A model generated the notes under the pieces. It saw only the letters and a list, made by a program, of their open reading frames with translations, did no database searches and had not been told where the DNA came from. A program made the translations under genes and the position numbers. Of a stretch of 64,000 bases of DNA, positions 31,382-42,420 are shown one piece after another (positions within the stretch are counted from its first letter, which is position 1; each line of letters opens with the position of its first letter). Origin of the DNA: Adiantum capillus-veneris (taxonomy: Eukaryota > Streptophyta > Polypodiopsida > Polypodiales > Pteridaceae); contig CM043965.1 of assembly GCA_014529385.2 (NCBI GenBank), forward strand, positions 62,333,933 through 62,397,932, given 5' to 3'.

Positions 31382-32279
31382 GCAAATCCCATTTAGCGAT
31401 TCGAGAGTGATAACAAGACCACTCTCTGACGGTGAGGAAACCCCTCACATGCCAAAATAGAGGCATTATATGGACTTACAAGAGTGATTGCTCGAGGGGT
31501 TCACTATATAGAGATCTTGCATAGTACGTGCGTTCAAGAGGTATTTATAAAACCCCCTATTCTAAATTTTTTAAATTATATAGAGACCCTTTATGTACCA
31601 CTTTTCTTAATAAAAAGACCCCTTATGTACCAAAATTTTCACTTTTTCAATTTAAAATACCCCTCTATATGTATATTTTCTGTAAGTTCATAGGAGAAAT
31701 TAACCCCTTCTTGACTCTCTCTCTCTCTCTCTCTATCTATCTATTTATCTATACATCATTCAAGCTCCATTGACTATCATTGTCCTCACATTTTTCATAG
31801 GTAGTACTGAATTAGCTTCCCCTCCCACTTATGAAAATTGCTTTTTTTGAGCATGGAATGGAAAAAGCTATTTTTGTTTGAAAAGAGCTCTAAAATAAAA
31901 GCTCACAAATTTATTATCCCCGTGGTCTGAGACCTAGATTGAGCAGTAGCTTTAAGTTCTACCATTGTATCCACAAAGGAAGATTCTTTAAAATCTCCTA
32001 GCATACCTTCATCTCAATCTAACGCTTCACATTCCTAAAAATCTCTTTGAACATTGCATAAATATTGTTCTGCCCATTTTCATAAACCATTAAATTTCTT
32101 GTAAGACACTGTACCTTTAGAAGTAACCCCCAAAACCCAAAGTAAGACTAGTAGTAATCGGCAATAGCAAAGAATATTAGACCTGTAGAGCAACACCTTC
32201 CCCAAAATGAAGTGACAAGCTTATGAAGAAGGTTTCTTGATAGCTTACAAATTTACCAAAGAGACATTGCAAGAAGTGA
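31382..32279. other. AT-rich sequence beyond the inverted duplication
   Basis: Nothing gene-like. It contains two short near-repeats of the phrase 'cccttatgtacca' at about 31580-31630 and a short (CT)n/(CTAT)n tract at 31713-31750. Confidence 0.5.
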
Positions 32280-32710
32280 AGATTGGAGATGCACATGAGG
32301 AGATAAAGTGTTTTTCAAGATATGTTGCAAAAACATGGAAAGGTTTTTCGTTTTCAACCAGGTCAGATTGAATGTGTAGATCCTAATATTGGAGCACCAC
32401 TAGTTATTTTCATTGCTCTATACATGCCTTGGAATTCACAATCTATTCCATTTCCAAAGGCTTAGGTTTCAAAGTTGATTGATTTTTTTCATAAAAAGAT
32501 TGGAACAAGATTGGGCACCCTATTTAAAAAAGTGGTTTAAAGTTTCTGTAAAAAGAATTGTGCCATTGAGATTTATTCAAGATATGCAACCGGTAAACAA
32601 AATGACAATCGGGAATGCAAGATACATTCCTATTTTTCATGATTTTGCAAAGGCTATTGCATGGAGGGTCATTCACTCCATGGGTGATCTACATTCAAGA
32701 TATGATTAGA
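32280..32710 (+). pseudogene. Gypsy-type reverse transcriptase remnant
   Basis: Two frames together read like the RT N-terminal part of a retroelement. Upstream: VFRFQPGQIECVDPNIGAPLV-like and MPWNSQSIPFPKA, a stop, then SKLIDFFHKKI. Downstream (32479-32709): WAPYLKKWFKVSVKR, LRFIQDMQPVNKMTIGNA, FHDFAKAIAWRVIHSMGDLHSRYD. The order K-W-F...LRFIQD.QPVNK.TI...GDL.S.YD is that of RT motifs 1-3 of LTR retrotransposons (usually SGYD for SRYD). The catalytic YxDD part is absent. It has stops and a frame change and no LTR nearby that I can assign. Confidence 0.6.
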
Positions 32711-33690
32711 AGTGAACGGGTGATCCTCCTATTATTAAGGTATTGGTAAATGCATTAAATGATGCATTAAAAAATGGCCAAGGTTGTTATGAAAATAATT
32801 TCTAACTTTTTGGAAGTAATTTCCATCTTAAATTGGCCACTTGAGTCTAAAGAAAATAGAAGAGAACAAAAGAAATTGATTAAGGTGCTTATAGACTTAA
32901 CTCAGTAAAAGACTTGGGAACAAAGGAGAGAATTATATAAAAGAGCAAGAATAATTGCTATTTAATTATCTTGATCGAAGGTACAAGTCAAGGAAGGATA
33001 AGTCTATCTTGAGCAACCTTGATCAAAGGTACATGACAAAGGGGGATAATTACAGCAATGATAAGATTCTACAAATAGAAACTAGGTGTGTAATGTTTAA
33101 GTAATTAAATTTACTCATTAGACTCCAAGTATGAAGTCTGGAATGATAAAATTTAAACTCGGTAGAGATAGTCTCAACTTAGTATATCTAAATTTAGCAG
33201 GGTTCGAGACCAACTTTGTGGTGCCTCCCAATGACTACGCTAAGATTTTGCATAGGAGGTAAAGCTCCAAAGCCCAAGCGTAAGTTTACATTTTATTAGA
33301 GTTCATCCTAATTTAGTAGGTCCTCAATAAGCAGGTAATCTCTAGCCCAAGTTATCTTCATAGAGCCTCCAAAGGATCATGCAAAGGTCTTGCACATGAG
33401 CTAGTTAAATTAAAGAAAACTTTACACTTTTCAATTAGGGAAAGGGAAAAACAAAAGACTGTTAGATCAACCCTTCCCTATTTAAAAATTTGACTATAGT
33501 CCTTCTATTATAAGTTTGGCTAGGCCAAATGTCCCAAGTTGCTTGCACTTGCTTTATGGAAAGTTGGACAAGCCATGGCACTAAGTGACAAGGGGGTGCA
33601 CGTGGAGGTGGGTAAGGGGATTGACAGCGAAGGAGGGCTGGCAAGCATCCCGAGGTGGGCAGTCCCCCCAAAAAAATGGCGGTACACGTG
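32711..33690. other. Sequence without recognisable genes
   Basis: It may contain further decayed parts of the element whose RT lies just upstream, but I cannot read a domain in it. Confidence 0.4.
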
Positions 33691-33698
33691 ACAAGCCC

Positions 33699-33752
33699 GG
33701 ATTGGAACCCATGACCTCATGCCCCAATGCCTTTTGAGGCTTGAGCTAGCCA
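33699..33752 (-). other. Possible tRNA-derived SINE head
   Basis: On the minus strand TGGCTAGCTCAAG (33740-33752) resembles a pol III A box and GGGTTCCAATCC (33699-33710) matches a B box at nearly all positions. Their spacing is compatible with a tRNA-related SINE. No poly-A tail or target duplication could be fixed, and the internal sequence does not fold into an evident tRNA. Confidence 0.3.
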
Positions 33753-33827
33753 CGTCTCTCATCCACGTGCATGTGAAAGGAATGCCATTTTACATGGTGT
33801 TATAAATGATAAACCTGGACTGGCTTA

Positions 33828-33866
33828 GAACTAAACCCGGATAGGCCCCATATCCGGGTTTAGTTC
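33828..33866. repeat. Perfect 16-bp inverted repeat (hairpin)
   Basis: GAACTAAACCCGGATA at 33828-33843, a 7-nt loop, and the exact complement TATCCGGGTTTAGTTC at 33851-33866. A degenerate further copy (tcgggtttagtttt) follows directly. No adjoining gene explains it as a terminator. Confidence 0.9.
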
Positions 33867-34199
33867 TTGGTCGGGTTTAGTTTTAACAAGCCATCGCTTG
33901 ACGGCCATGCTTGGAGTTTCTATCCATTGATCCCCTCACCCCTCCCTCTGAAATGCTTCGCGTCACTTAGTCATTAGGTTGGACAAGTGTGTGTGTGTGT
34001 GTGCACTTGCCAATTCAAGTCAAAAAGGAGGAGGAGGCAAGTTGTTCAAGAATGGCAAGAAGGGGAGGGGACAAATATTCACTTATATATCTAGTTTCCT
34101 ATTAAGTGTTCACTTGTGAATGCTCCATGCACTAGTATTCCATTTTGAAGAATTTTGGAAAGTAGAGAACATTGGGAAAAAATGAAGGAGGCTCATGGG

Positions 34200-34430
34200 A
34201 CTTTGGGGGCTTGCTCTCTCATTCTCTCACACTCTCTCAAATGCCTAAGAGTGGCCAAGCAAGTACTCTCTCTCGTACTCTCTCTCTCTGTCTCTCTCAT
34301 GGGAGCTCAAGCGATAGTCTCCATGCTCGAGCACTTGGCTATGGATGCAAATCCAACTAAGTAAGCTCATCTTCTTCATCTTGTTCTTCTCTATTATTCT
34401 AGCTATGCTAAGAGCTTACTGCATAGAAGA
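34200..34430 (-). repeat. Dispersed repeat E, partial inverted copy
   Basis: The reverse complement contains tagttggatttgcatccata and gcatagctag, matching ttggttggatttgcatcaca (about 26237) in copy 1. Only this core is kept. Limits are approximate. Confidence 0.45.
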
Positions 34431-34449
34431 ATTTACTAATTCTATGCTT

Positions 34450-34718
34450 GAAAAATACTTATCATCACCCTCATCTACCTCCATCCCTGCCGTTCTTTCT
34501 CCCCGTTGTTACCATTTACATGTGATAGTGATGTGTGTGAACACACTTAGGACAACCGGGGCATTTTTTTCCCTCACTAGGAGGTTCTTTCCCCAGTGCA
34601 TTGTATATAAGCCCATCACTCTAGGGCTATCTATCTTTTCTTTGCACACTAAGTAGTTCACTCTCTGATGTGTGCCTTGAGATTCCTTCATCTTCTCTAA
34701 GCTATGTGCGTTTTTCTG
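34450..34718 (+). repeat. 5' LTR of the copia element, part before element 2
   Basis: This sequence ends where element 2 begins. It continues on the far side at 42379-42400 (tcttgcaaccctaattccaaca), which is directly followed by a copia-type primer-binding site. A TATA-like ttgtatataag (34601-34611) fits an LTR promoter. The duplicated target is TCTTG on the right; the left has TTCTG, consistent with TCTTG minus one T. The outer start of the LTR is not resolved. Confidence 0.6.
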
Positions 34719-35314
34719 TGTGCGCGTATGTCGCACGTGTCAATGCAAGGAACTTGCCGATACACCGTGTGCGAGCCACAAATGGCTCCAAGCACACAAC
34801 AAGCCTAAACTAGTAAGCTCAAAGATGGCGTTGGTGTGTCACTCTCCACTTTACGCTTCCTTTCGTGGAGGATTCCTCGCCGTGAAGAAGAGGGAGACGC
34901 CGCTACGCCGCGCTCAACCGCCTCGCCGCCGTCGTGCCTCCGCAATGCTCGATCGCACACACACACACTCTCTCTCTCTCACGCATACACACACACACAC
35001 ACAGACACACACACACACACACAAGGAGATGAAGAAGAAGAAGATGGAGATGGAGCAAGAGCACTCTTCAATTGCACAAATGAGAGAATGAGTGAATTTT
35101 AGGTTTAGTTGACTTTTATATGAGCTCACCCCATTTACACTTGGGCGCCCATGCTTAGCCAACTAATCCCTTGAATGTTCCAGTTAGAGTGCGCCTCTCA
35201 TCGGCGATCACTCTTACCCTTTTCCTATTGGACCGACAAGCCCGGTACCTGACTCTAGAAGTAAATAATACAACGTCCATCGTAGGTGGTGTCCGTGAGC
35301 CGTTAGGGTTAACA
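34719..35314 (-). repeat. 3' LTR of element 2
   Basis: 596 bp, directly repeated at 41787-42378. It carries a (TC)n/(AC)n tract at about 34960-35022. The polypurine tract abuts its inner end. Confidence 0.93.
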
Positions 35315-35327
35315 TGCCCCCCTTCTT
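35315..35327 (-). promoter_or_regulatory. Polypurine tract of element 2
   Basis: Minus strand AAGAAGGGGGGCA immediately before the TGTTAACC start of the 3' LTR. Confidence 0.8.
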
Positions 35328-37019
35328 GATGTAGATTCCGTCCTCGAAAGCTATTGAGTTGAAGCTCGTTTGTCGAGGTGGAAGAGCATTTGAGATGAAT
35401 GTCCTTAGCCTTCTTCAGTCACTTCAAAATCAAACAACATTGGCACAGTAATTGCATACTCATATAGAATTAAAAACCATATGCGGTTGTAGGCAGACAA
35501 TGTGATTGGTAACAGAATTTTAAACCATTTGTCAGCAATAAACATTAAATTGCAATATAATCAAATGCATAAACATATGTAAAGGTAAAAAATTAAACAA
35601 GTCTGGGGTCGCTAATTTAACGGTCGAAAGGCACTAGAGATCGACTATTAATACCATGGGTAAGCTTCTCAATTTTCTCTGGTCAATTAAGTTGTTTAAT
35701 CGCGAGAGCCAAGTATTTCATGTTCGAGGGCTGACTAGAGGCTATACCTAGAAGACCTTGTAGTTAAGCTACAATGAAAGGAATTTCTCATGAAATCATC
35801 GCCTAACTGATTACCTTTTCTTTGACCCCCCAAAGTCTTTTCACAGTGATTCAATTTTGATGTGTGTGCTTATTTTGTATGTCTTGGGTTTTTTGCTTTT
35901 CAAGGAAAAGCGCCCACACTGGGAACCTCTAGGGCTCTAGTACCATAGGCGATACATGTGAGTGAAGTACCAAATCAAGCTGAGGTTTCTCTTCCAGCTT
36001 AAGATTTTACATTGTGTCACTTTGATTTTTTGTTTGTTCGTTTTCAACATTTTATTTTTGTAGCTTTAGGGGGTCATATAACACTGTTACCCTCCCCTGG
36101 CTCATCACACTAGTAAACTCCCTTTATAATACTTAAGCTAAAGGTCAATAGGGACTAAGCCCACTAGAAAGCCCTAGTACATTTCACACAATGCTGCCTA
36201 AATCGGATTAAGAACCTAAGTAACCATTGACTATTAGGAAGGCATTCCCCATGGTATTAAGAGAAGATCTCTAATACCTAACTTGGTCAAACTAGCTTAG
36301 TCGGACTGCTTGATTTTAAAACCTAGACAAGTGCTTATGAAAAAAAATGACATTGAATTTAATGCTTGATACTAAGAAAATGCGCTGAATATTATGCTAC
36401 CAATCACAATTAAAGCAGACAAACATAGATGCAAAAAATATAAGGGGCAATGCTGATGGACAAGAAACACCTGTTTGTGTTGATGGTGGTGCTTGATTTG
36501 AAGTGTGAACGACAGAAAGATTCCATGAAGGTCCAAGTCCTAACAACAACAACACGTTCCTGTACACACTAGGAAACACAAAGAATACCTCTAGGAGGCA
36601 CATCAGTGGGAAAAAAGAACTTTGCTAATCACTCAACTCTAAAACAGAAACACTCCTATCGTACTGAGTCTACCTACCCTCCATCACTCAAGTGATAAGG
36701 ATCAAAGGTGTTTTATGACATAGGTTTTTGTTTCAGTGTACCGGATGTGAATGTGTAGATTTGGGTCAATGTTTTGACTTTTATTGTGCATACTCGTTTG
36801 CTAATTGCTCTTGCTCTTTATTTTTTTTGTTTTTTGTGAGTATAAGGCTTTATATGTATATTCCCTAAGATTGGGAGATTGAGAGGTCAGGGAGGAAGGT
36901 TGAGAGGGAAGTGAGTGAATGATGCACTCCCCCCTTCCTTGGGTAGATCATACCGTTTGAAATGTGCTCGTCACCCTTTGAAACCAATTGTTCCAATTGG
37001 TAATAGGTGAGGATTTTTG
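35328..37019. other. Noncoding 3' interior of element 2
   Basis: About 1.7 kb between the last ORF and the polypurine tract. No open frame looks coding. The extra ORF or pol expected at this place in an autonomous relative is missing. Confidence 0.65.
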
Positions 37020-38063
37020 CTAGTAGTTTTCTATTACCTTAGGTGCCTTATCAAGTTGAAAGGGTGGTAAGGTACTCTCCCAGGATCGAACTTGAAGTGG
37101 TTCCTCAGGCGATTCTTGAACACTGGGAGGTGTGGATTCCTTTGTAGCTTTATGGAGGTCCACTATTGTAGGTGGAGGCTGTGGAGAAGCTTTTACCTCT
37201 ATGGATGCATTACATGAGGAGCTAGAAGCTTCATGGGACCCCCCCCTTCCTGAGCTAGGTGGAACAAATCGTTCTTTCTTCGGTACCCAAACTAGCTTTG
37301 GAGTGGGTGTGTAGCATTCTGTAACTTTTTTCTTTCCGCCATCGTCGATTCGTTTTGGAGCCACAGGATTAGGCGCACATGGCTCAGTTGACAGGTAAGA
37401 ACACAATCTACGTTTTGGCACCCAGATTTGATCATTTCCTTGATAGTAGCCTTGGGCTTCCAATAGTCGTTTATGAATCCAACGCCACGTTTTCTTACAT
37501 TTCTTGGACCGAGTGGGACGTTTCTTACGGGGCTTCTGTTTTTTAGCACTAGCTATGGTCGCTAAAGAAGCTTTAGGGACCCACTTATATGTTTTGTTCG
37601 TTATATTGGGATGGGTCTTGTCAGAATCTATATGCATTGCCTGTAGCATATTTAAGGGTACGGGCATTTCATCCCCCTCAGGTGTTACCCAGGTCATCCC
37701 CCTATTTCCCCAAGTGTCTATGGTTGCTGCTAGGTGGACCCAATCCACATTGTTCGACTCAGTCATCCTAGGTAGTACGTCCACAGTTTCTTCTGAATCA
37801 GAATCCTCTTCAGCGTCGTTCATATATACGGGGTTGTCACCAGTCCCTATGTTGGTCTTTGAACTGGGGTCTGAACTGGGGTCTGACTTCGCTGCTTTTT
37901 GCGATCTCTTTCTTCTTGTTTTTTTATTTTTCTGAGATTGGGCAATTGATGCCGTGTCTCTTTCCTCAAGAATATAATATTGTTTTTGGAGCATCGATCG
38001 TGTGAGTATGTTTATTGGTACCACAGGTGTACTTTGTGATGGCTCCTTGGTAACTTCAATCAA
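37020..38063 (-). CDS. W-x-P-K repeat protein of element 2
   Basis: 347 codons, open. The N-terminal third is acidic and low complexity. Then comes DWVHLAATIDTWGNRGMTWV, similar to the protease-RT linker of element 1. A very basic tract (KKQKPRKKRPTRSKKCKK) follows, with W-x-x-K units: YKWVPKASL, WRWIHKRLLEAQ, QIWVPKRRL and LVWVPKKERF. The tail is Ser/Pro-rich. Element 1 has the same kind of units at its pol C-terminus (LVWRPKK, QIWIPKK). No catalytic motif is present. It is probably an RNA- or DNA-binding or assembly module retained by the non-autonomous element. That it is coded separately from gag here may reflect frameshifts at 38064-38311. Confidence 0.7.
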   Translation of the reverse strand: MIEVTKEPSQSTPVVPINILTRSMLQKQYYILEERDTASIAQSQKNKKTRRKRSQKAAKSDPSSDPSSKTNIGTGDNPVYMNDAEEDSDSEETVDVLPRMTESNNVDWVHLAATIDTWGNRGMTWVTPEGDEMPVPLNMLQAMHIDSDKTHPNITNKTYKWVPKASLATIASAKKQKPRKKRPTRSKKCKKTWRWIHKRLLEAQGYYQGNDQIWVPKRRLCSYLSTEPCAPNPVAPKRIDDGGKKKVTECYTPTPKLVWVPKKERFVPPSSGRGGSHEASSSSCNASIEVKASPQPPPTIVDLHKATKESTPPSVQESPEEPLQVRSWESTLPPFQLDKAPKVIENY

Positions 38064-39802
38064 GTTTATGGCGTGATCTTCGGTGCATTTGGATTATTTG
38101 GACATTGGGCAATCAAATGATCTATGCCACATCGATTACACATGAGTATCAGCATTGTAGACGTGCTCGCTTGATTGGTTTGCATTAGTGTGGTGTTCTT
38201 TTGTAGCCTAATAGGACACTCCTACATGATGTGGACCTCCACACTCATAGCATTGAAGAGGTGGTCTCTTAGCAGTGTAATTGATATTTTGGTCTCTTGC
38301 CGCAAGAGCAGCTACTTGATATCCAGGTTTGACTTGTCTCCAATAGTCCTCCATGTAGTATTGTGGACTTTCTTCAAGAACATCCATCCCATAGGCATAT
38401 TAGGATCTATATCTTCCTCACAGCCTTCGAAACAAGAAATAGATGACTCACAACCCACTTGATTCACAGAAGTGATTCTTGGATGTGGTGGTTGCGGTCC
38501 TAGCACTGGAGGTGGTAAGGGTGTTGTTTGGACAACATTTTGGGCCCTAGGGACCTTGTGTTGTGCTGTTTGTTCAAGAGGTGGGGCCGGCATCAATGTA
38601 GGCACTCGAGGTGTGTTTGTCCATGCTAAGGTTGGTCTATTGGCCATCACGCGCTTAAATACTATGCAGTCCTTAGCTTGATGACCATACCTCTCACAGG
38701 CATTGCAGTTCCCATTGAATTTTACTCTAAAAGTAGGGCATTCACTGGTACTATGAGGTCCATAGCATATTGAGCACCATTGTTGCTCCCTTCTTGGATA
38801 CATATGATTGTTTTGTGTAGCACGATTATCCCTAAGACTCTCTTGAATAGCCTTGGTGAGATATGCTAAAGTCATCTGATATATCTTTGGCTCCTTAGCA
38901 ATAGGGTTTAGGGTCATTGGCTGATGCCCTGATGCTTGTGAGCTAATAGATTTAGAGTCAACAGACAATCTTTCTCCTTGAATCATTAAATTATCCTCCA
39001 ATTGGATTGCATTGGTGGTGACTGCTTCCCAAGTGGTGATACCTCTAATGACTAAGCCATTGTAGATATCCTCATGTCGTAACCCCCTAATGAATCTATC
39101 AAGCAATTGGTTATTGTTGAAGCGCTCATTTGGATTACATCGAGAATTCAAATGCTTCAAGCGGCTAATAAAGTCTCTCACTTACTCTCCTTCCTCTCGT
39201 TGGGTTTTTTGGAGCTGAGAGGCTACACCCCAAAGCACTCCCTCTCGTATGTATTCTTTCAAGAACAGTCTCCTAAGAGTAGGGTAAATCATTTTTTCTT
39301 CCACCCTTAGGGTTCTATACCAATCCCCAGTCTTTCCACTTAAGGTTAGGCTTAAAGCATTACTCTTATGTAGGTCATTGTGTTCTCCTAGAGAATCGCA
39401 TATTTGTTCAAAAACTTCGATATGTTTTCTCACATCCCCATCTCCACTAAATTTTTGTGTGAGCTTGGCTATTTGTACTGCCTTACTTTTAGGCTCTCTA
39501 TCACGCGTGTTACGCATATTCTCAGTAATAGATCGACCAATAGCTTGAGAAAATGTTGCCAAGTCACCTAAGTGAGCAGGCACCGTGGGTGGAGGTGCTC
39601 CAGAGACTACATGTGAAGTAGGTATTGGCATCGGGCTTGGCGCATAGGAAGCCCTTGGGTTCCACGTTGGGTACGATGTTGTGCCATGTGGTGGCCCTAG
39701 GCATAGCAGAGGTTGGATGTGACATGCTAATGCTAGCCGGTATAGTCCCATGGAAATAAGAGCTTGGGTGTTGTGGTTGTGGAGCATAGGTTGTTGAAAC
39801 AA
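38064..39802 (-). pseudogene. gag: Gag of element 2 (capsid-like domain and zinc knuckles), broken
   Basis: The capsid-like part is at 39182-39802 (KFSGDGDVRKHIEVFEQICD, GKTGDWYRTL, RRLFLKEYI). It continues in the same frame after one in-frame TAA (39182-39184) with VRDFISRLKHLNSRC and IRGLRHEDIY (38312-39181). Two zinc knuckles follow, CSICYGPHSTSEC and the canonical CNACERYGHQAKDC. A Pro-rich region comes next, then, in changed frames at 38090-38250, two more knuckle-like units (CYECGGPHH with its last Cys lost, and CNRCGIDHLIAQCPNNP). The last two correspond to the CYKCGGDHL and CIECGVTHF units of element 1. It was once a full Gag; stops and frameshifts now break it. Confidence 0.8.
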
Positions 39803-39817
39803 TGGGAGGAGTAGAGA

Positions 39818-41038
39818 CTACATGAGTACGATGACCCATAGGTGCATACGATTGGTACACACTTGTAGGTACTGTTGCAGGCATTGAGCTACCATGTAGC
39901 GGTGCTTTACTAACAAATGAGGTCCATGGCGTGTGCCCATCATTGGGATAGGCATGGTAGCCGTCGTGTCATCAAGGGAAAGATGAGCTAGACTCTGTGG
40001 GCTCAGATTGCACTGAGACCCCTGGAGAAACAACATATGGAGGATCCATCGGAGTTACCGAGGGAGTCTCCATTTGTGATAAGGTTGGCTGTTTAGCCTT
40101 CCCTGTATCCAAGAATCTCATGAGACCCGTTGAAGGCATGTTGATCCCCTTGTTCTGTCTCTCTAACTCAATGACCCTATGGATGACCTCACAAACTCTT
40201 TGTTGTTGATCCTCCACACTAGTAGCACCCATTGTGGATTGTAGGACATCTAACCAACCCATGTGATAGGTGTGACCTGTGTATAGGTCGGTCAGAGTTT
40301 CCGTTTGTAGTTCGTACTCCCAGTTCTCATTTAAGAACTCTCCATCTAGGATTGAGGTGCTAGGGGTGTTCTTTGAACCAGATGCAATGTGGCTTTCTAA
40401 AGGTTGGCCCTTAGCGGTTGCTAAGTCAGGAGCACTCGATTGCTCTCCTAGCAAAGATATTGACATAGGCCCGATTTTAACTCTCTTCGTTGCTCCGCCT
40501 TACGTAAGCTCTCGACTTTCTTTTCCCTCGCTGCAAGGATATACCGCTCAACCTCTTGCACTTCGGCAAGGCTTCTACCATCGGGTAATATGACCTCGGA
40601 GGGAAATAACTCTGAAGAGTCAAGAGGTGCAGTGAATGAAGTATTCACGTGCACATTCTCTAAGGGTATAGGGTCTACGTTGGTCACGTATGGAGAATTT
40701 ACTTCCCCACCCCCCTCATTTACATCATTAGCTCCATGTTCGGAGCGAGTGGCTCTACTAAAGGTTTCCTTCAGGCGGCTAAGCACGCTTGGCCCGGACC
40801 GTGGACCCCTGGCATGCATGTCTTGGCTTGAGCTATCGGGATTAGGCATTGGGAAACCCTCCATGACGTCGTAGTCAGAGGAAGAGTCACTAGCCGCTAT
40901 GTTCGGGTCTTGGTTTGTACTACCTTTGGTCCCCGCCGAGGGCCAGGAACCTAAAGTAGGTGGATATTGCGAACTCGCGTAAGTCGAAATTCTCTCTAGT
41001 TGCTTTGTCTCTAGCACACGACCAGAGTGCAGATGCAT
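39818..41038 (-). pseudogene. N-terminal Gag region of element 2
   Basis: Three overlapping open frames (40448-41038, 39972-40466, 39818-40036) follow one another. The first begins near MHLHSGRVLETKQ, resembling MNLRSGRNLQ at the start of gag in element 1. It is Ser/Pro-rich, contains a Glu/Arg-rich helical stretch (EVQEVERYILAAREKKVESL), and has no recognised domain. It is most likely the long N-terminal extension of Gag, broken by two frameshifts before the capsid-like domain. Confidence 0.6.
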
Positions 41039-41382
41039 GTGCCTTTGGCACCCTACAAGCGTCGGTGAATAACCTCGAAGGTTAACCGCTTACTTTTTTA
41101 AGCGTCCGTTTTCAGTCGTGTTTTTTACGTTTTTAATGTTTTTTAATGTTTGATTTTTTTGATTAAAGTGTGTGATAGCTCGAAACGAGCGTATCACTTA
41201 GAGGGTCGCTGTGTGCTTTACAACACAATTTTCGGGCATCTGAAGTTCCGTTGGTCCTCAAAAAATCAATTTTTAGCTACGTGTGAAGCTAAAATTCGTA
41301 ATTTTAAAAGGCGACTGAGGCCTAGGCCTGAGCGTGAGCTTGGGCTTGGGTCTGGGAGATATTACCAATCCCGGTCCTACCT

Positions 41383-41444
<62 letters not shown>

Positions 41445-41764
41445 GATAAGGTCGCCGCGGCCTGCACGAGAGCACACACACACTGTATCTACCTACTTCT
41501 AAGTAATACACCTATTGTTACACACTAACACACTCTATTAGCTCTCACAGATCTACTTCCTACTTACTGTACACAGAAAACTAACAACCTTAATACATAG
41601 AGAATAAACACAGTACCTTTGAAAACTCCATGAACAAAAACAATACACAGTATAACACAAATTCCTTCTTCTCAACACACACACCCTCCTTCCTTACCTT
41701 TCCTACAATAGAAATTGCACCACAAAAGAAGCACAGAGTGCCATTCAAGCTTAGTGTATGGAAT
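41039..41764 (-). other. Leader of element 2
   Basis: Noncoding sequence between the PBS and gag. It contains an (AT)n tract at 41391-41441. None of the palindromes of element 1 occurs here. Confidence 0.7.
41391..41441. repeat. (AT)n microsatellite
   Basis: Pure AT run of about 25 units inside the leader of element 2. Confidence 0.97.
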
Positions 41765-41782
41765 TCCCCGGCAATGGTGCCA
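41765..41782 (-). promoter_or_regulatory. Primer-binding site of element 2
   Basis: Minus strand TGGCACCATTGCCGGGGA, four bases inside the 5' LTR. It is the same tRNA-Asp-like class as element 1 with two or three differences. Confidence 0.75.
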
Positions 41783-41786
41783 AAAA

Positions 41787-42047
41787 TGTGCGCGTATGTC
41801 GCACGTGTCAATGCAAGGAACTTGCCGATACACCGTGTGCGAGCCACAAATGGCTCCAAGCACACAACAAGCCTAAACTAGTAAGCTCAAAGATGGCGTT
41901 GGTGTGTCACTCACCGCTCTACGCTTCCTGTCGTGGGGGATTCCTCGCCGCAAAGAAGAGGGAGATGCCGCTACGCCGCGCTCAACCACCTCGCCGCTGT
42001 CGTGCCGCCGCAATGCTTGATCGCACACTCTCTCTCTCTCTCTCACG

Positions 42048-42084
<37 letters not shown>

Positions 42085-42378
42085 GGAGATGAAGAAGAAG
42101 GAGATAGAGATGGAGCAAGAGCACTCTTCAATTGCACAAATGAGAGAATGAGTGAATTTTAGGTTTAGTTGACTTTTATATGAGCTCACCCCACTCACAC
42201 TTGGGCGCCCATGCTTAGCCAACTAATCCCTTGAATGTTCCAGTTAGAGTGCGCCTCTCATCGACGATCACTCTTACCCTTTTCCTATTGGACCGCAAGC
42301 CCGGTACCTGACTCTAGAAGTAAATAATACAACATCCGTCGTAGGTGATAGGGTGTCCGTGAGCTGTGAGGGTTAACA
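41787..42378 (-). repeat. 5' LTR of element 2
   Basis: 592 bp, directly repeated at 34719-35314, with a (TC)n/(AC)n tract at 42027-42083. Confidence 0.93.
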
Positions 42379-42402
42379 TCTTGCAACCCTAATTCCAACA
42401 AT

Positions 42403-42420
42403 TGGTATCAGAGCAGGTTG
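42403..42420 (+). promoter_or_regulatory. Primer-binding site of the copia element
   Basis: TGGTATCAGAGCAGGTTG is the classic initiator-tRNA-Met PBS of plant Ty1/copia elements. It lies two bases after an LTR end ...ccaaca (42400). Confidence 0.9.

Larger units (their letters stand above)
34719..42378 (-). mobile_element. Element 2: pol-less gypsy retrotransposon (TR-GAG type)
   Basis: 7660 bp coded on the minus strand, with LTRs of 596 and 592 bp (TGTGCGCG...GGTTAACA), a tRNA-Asp-like PBS, a polypurine tract, a decayed gag and one further ORF with W-x-P-K repeats. No protease, RT, RNase H or integrase motif is visible anywhere in the 6.47-kb interior, so it must have been moved by another element's enzymes. 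The PBS type, the M-x-L-x-SGR gag start, the knuckles and the W-x-P-K ORF all point to a relative of element 1 as partner; that link is inference. The LTRs differ at roughly 20 or more positions by eye, so it is older than element 1. It is inserted in the LTR of the copia element. Confidence 0.88.

Noticed and set aside
42403-42420. tRNA gene, because of the tRNA-Met-like sequence (also at 60538-60555)
   Set aside because: Only the 3'-end complement is present, directly behind an LTR end; these are primer-binding sites.
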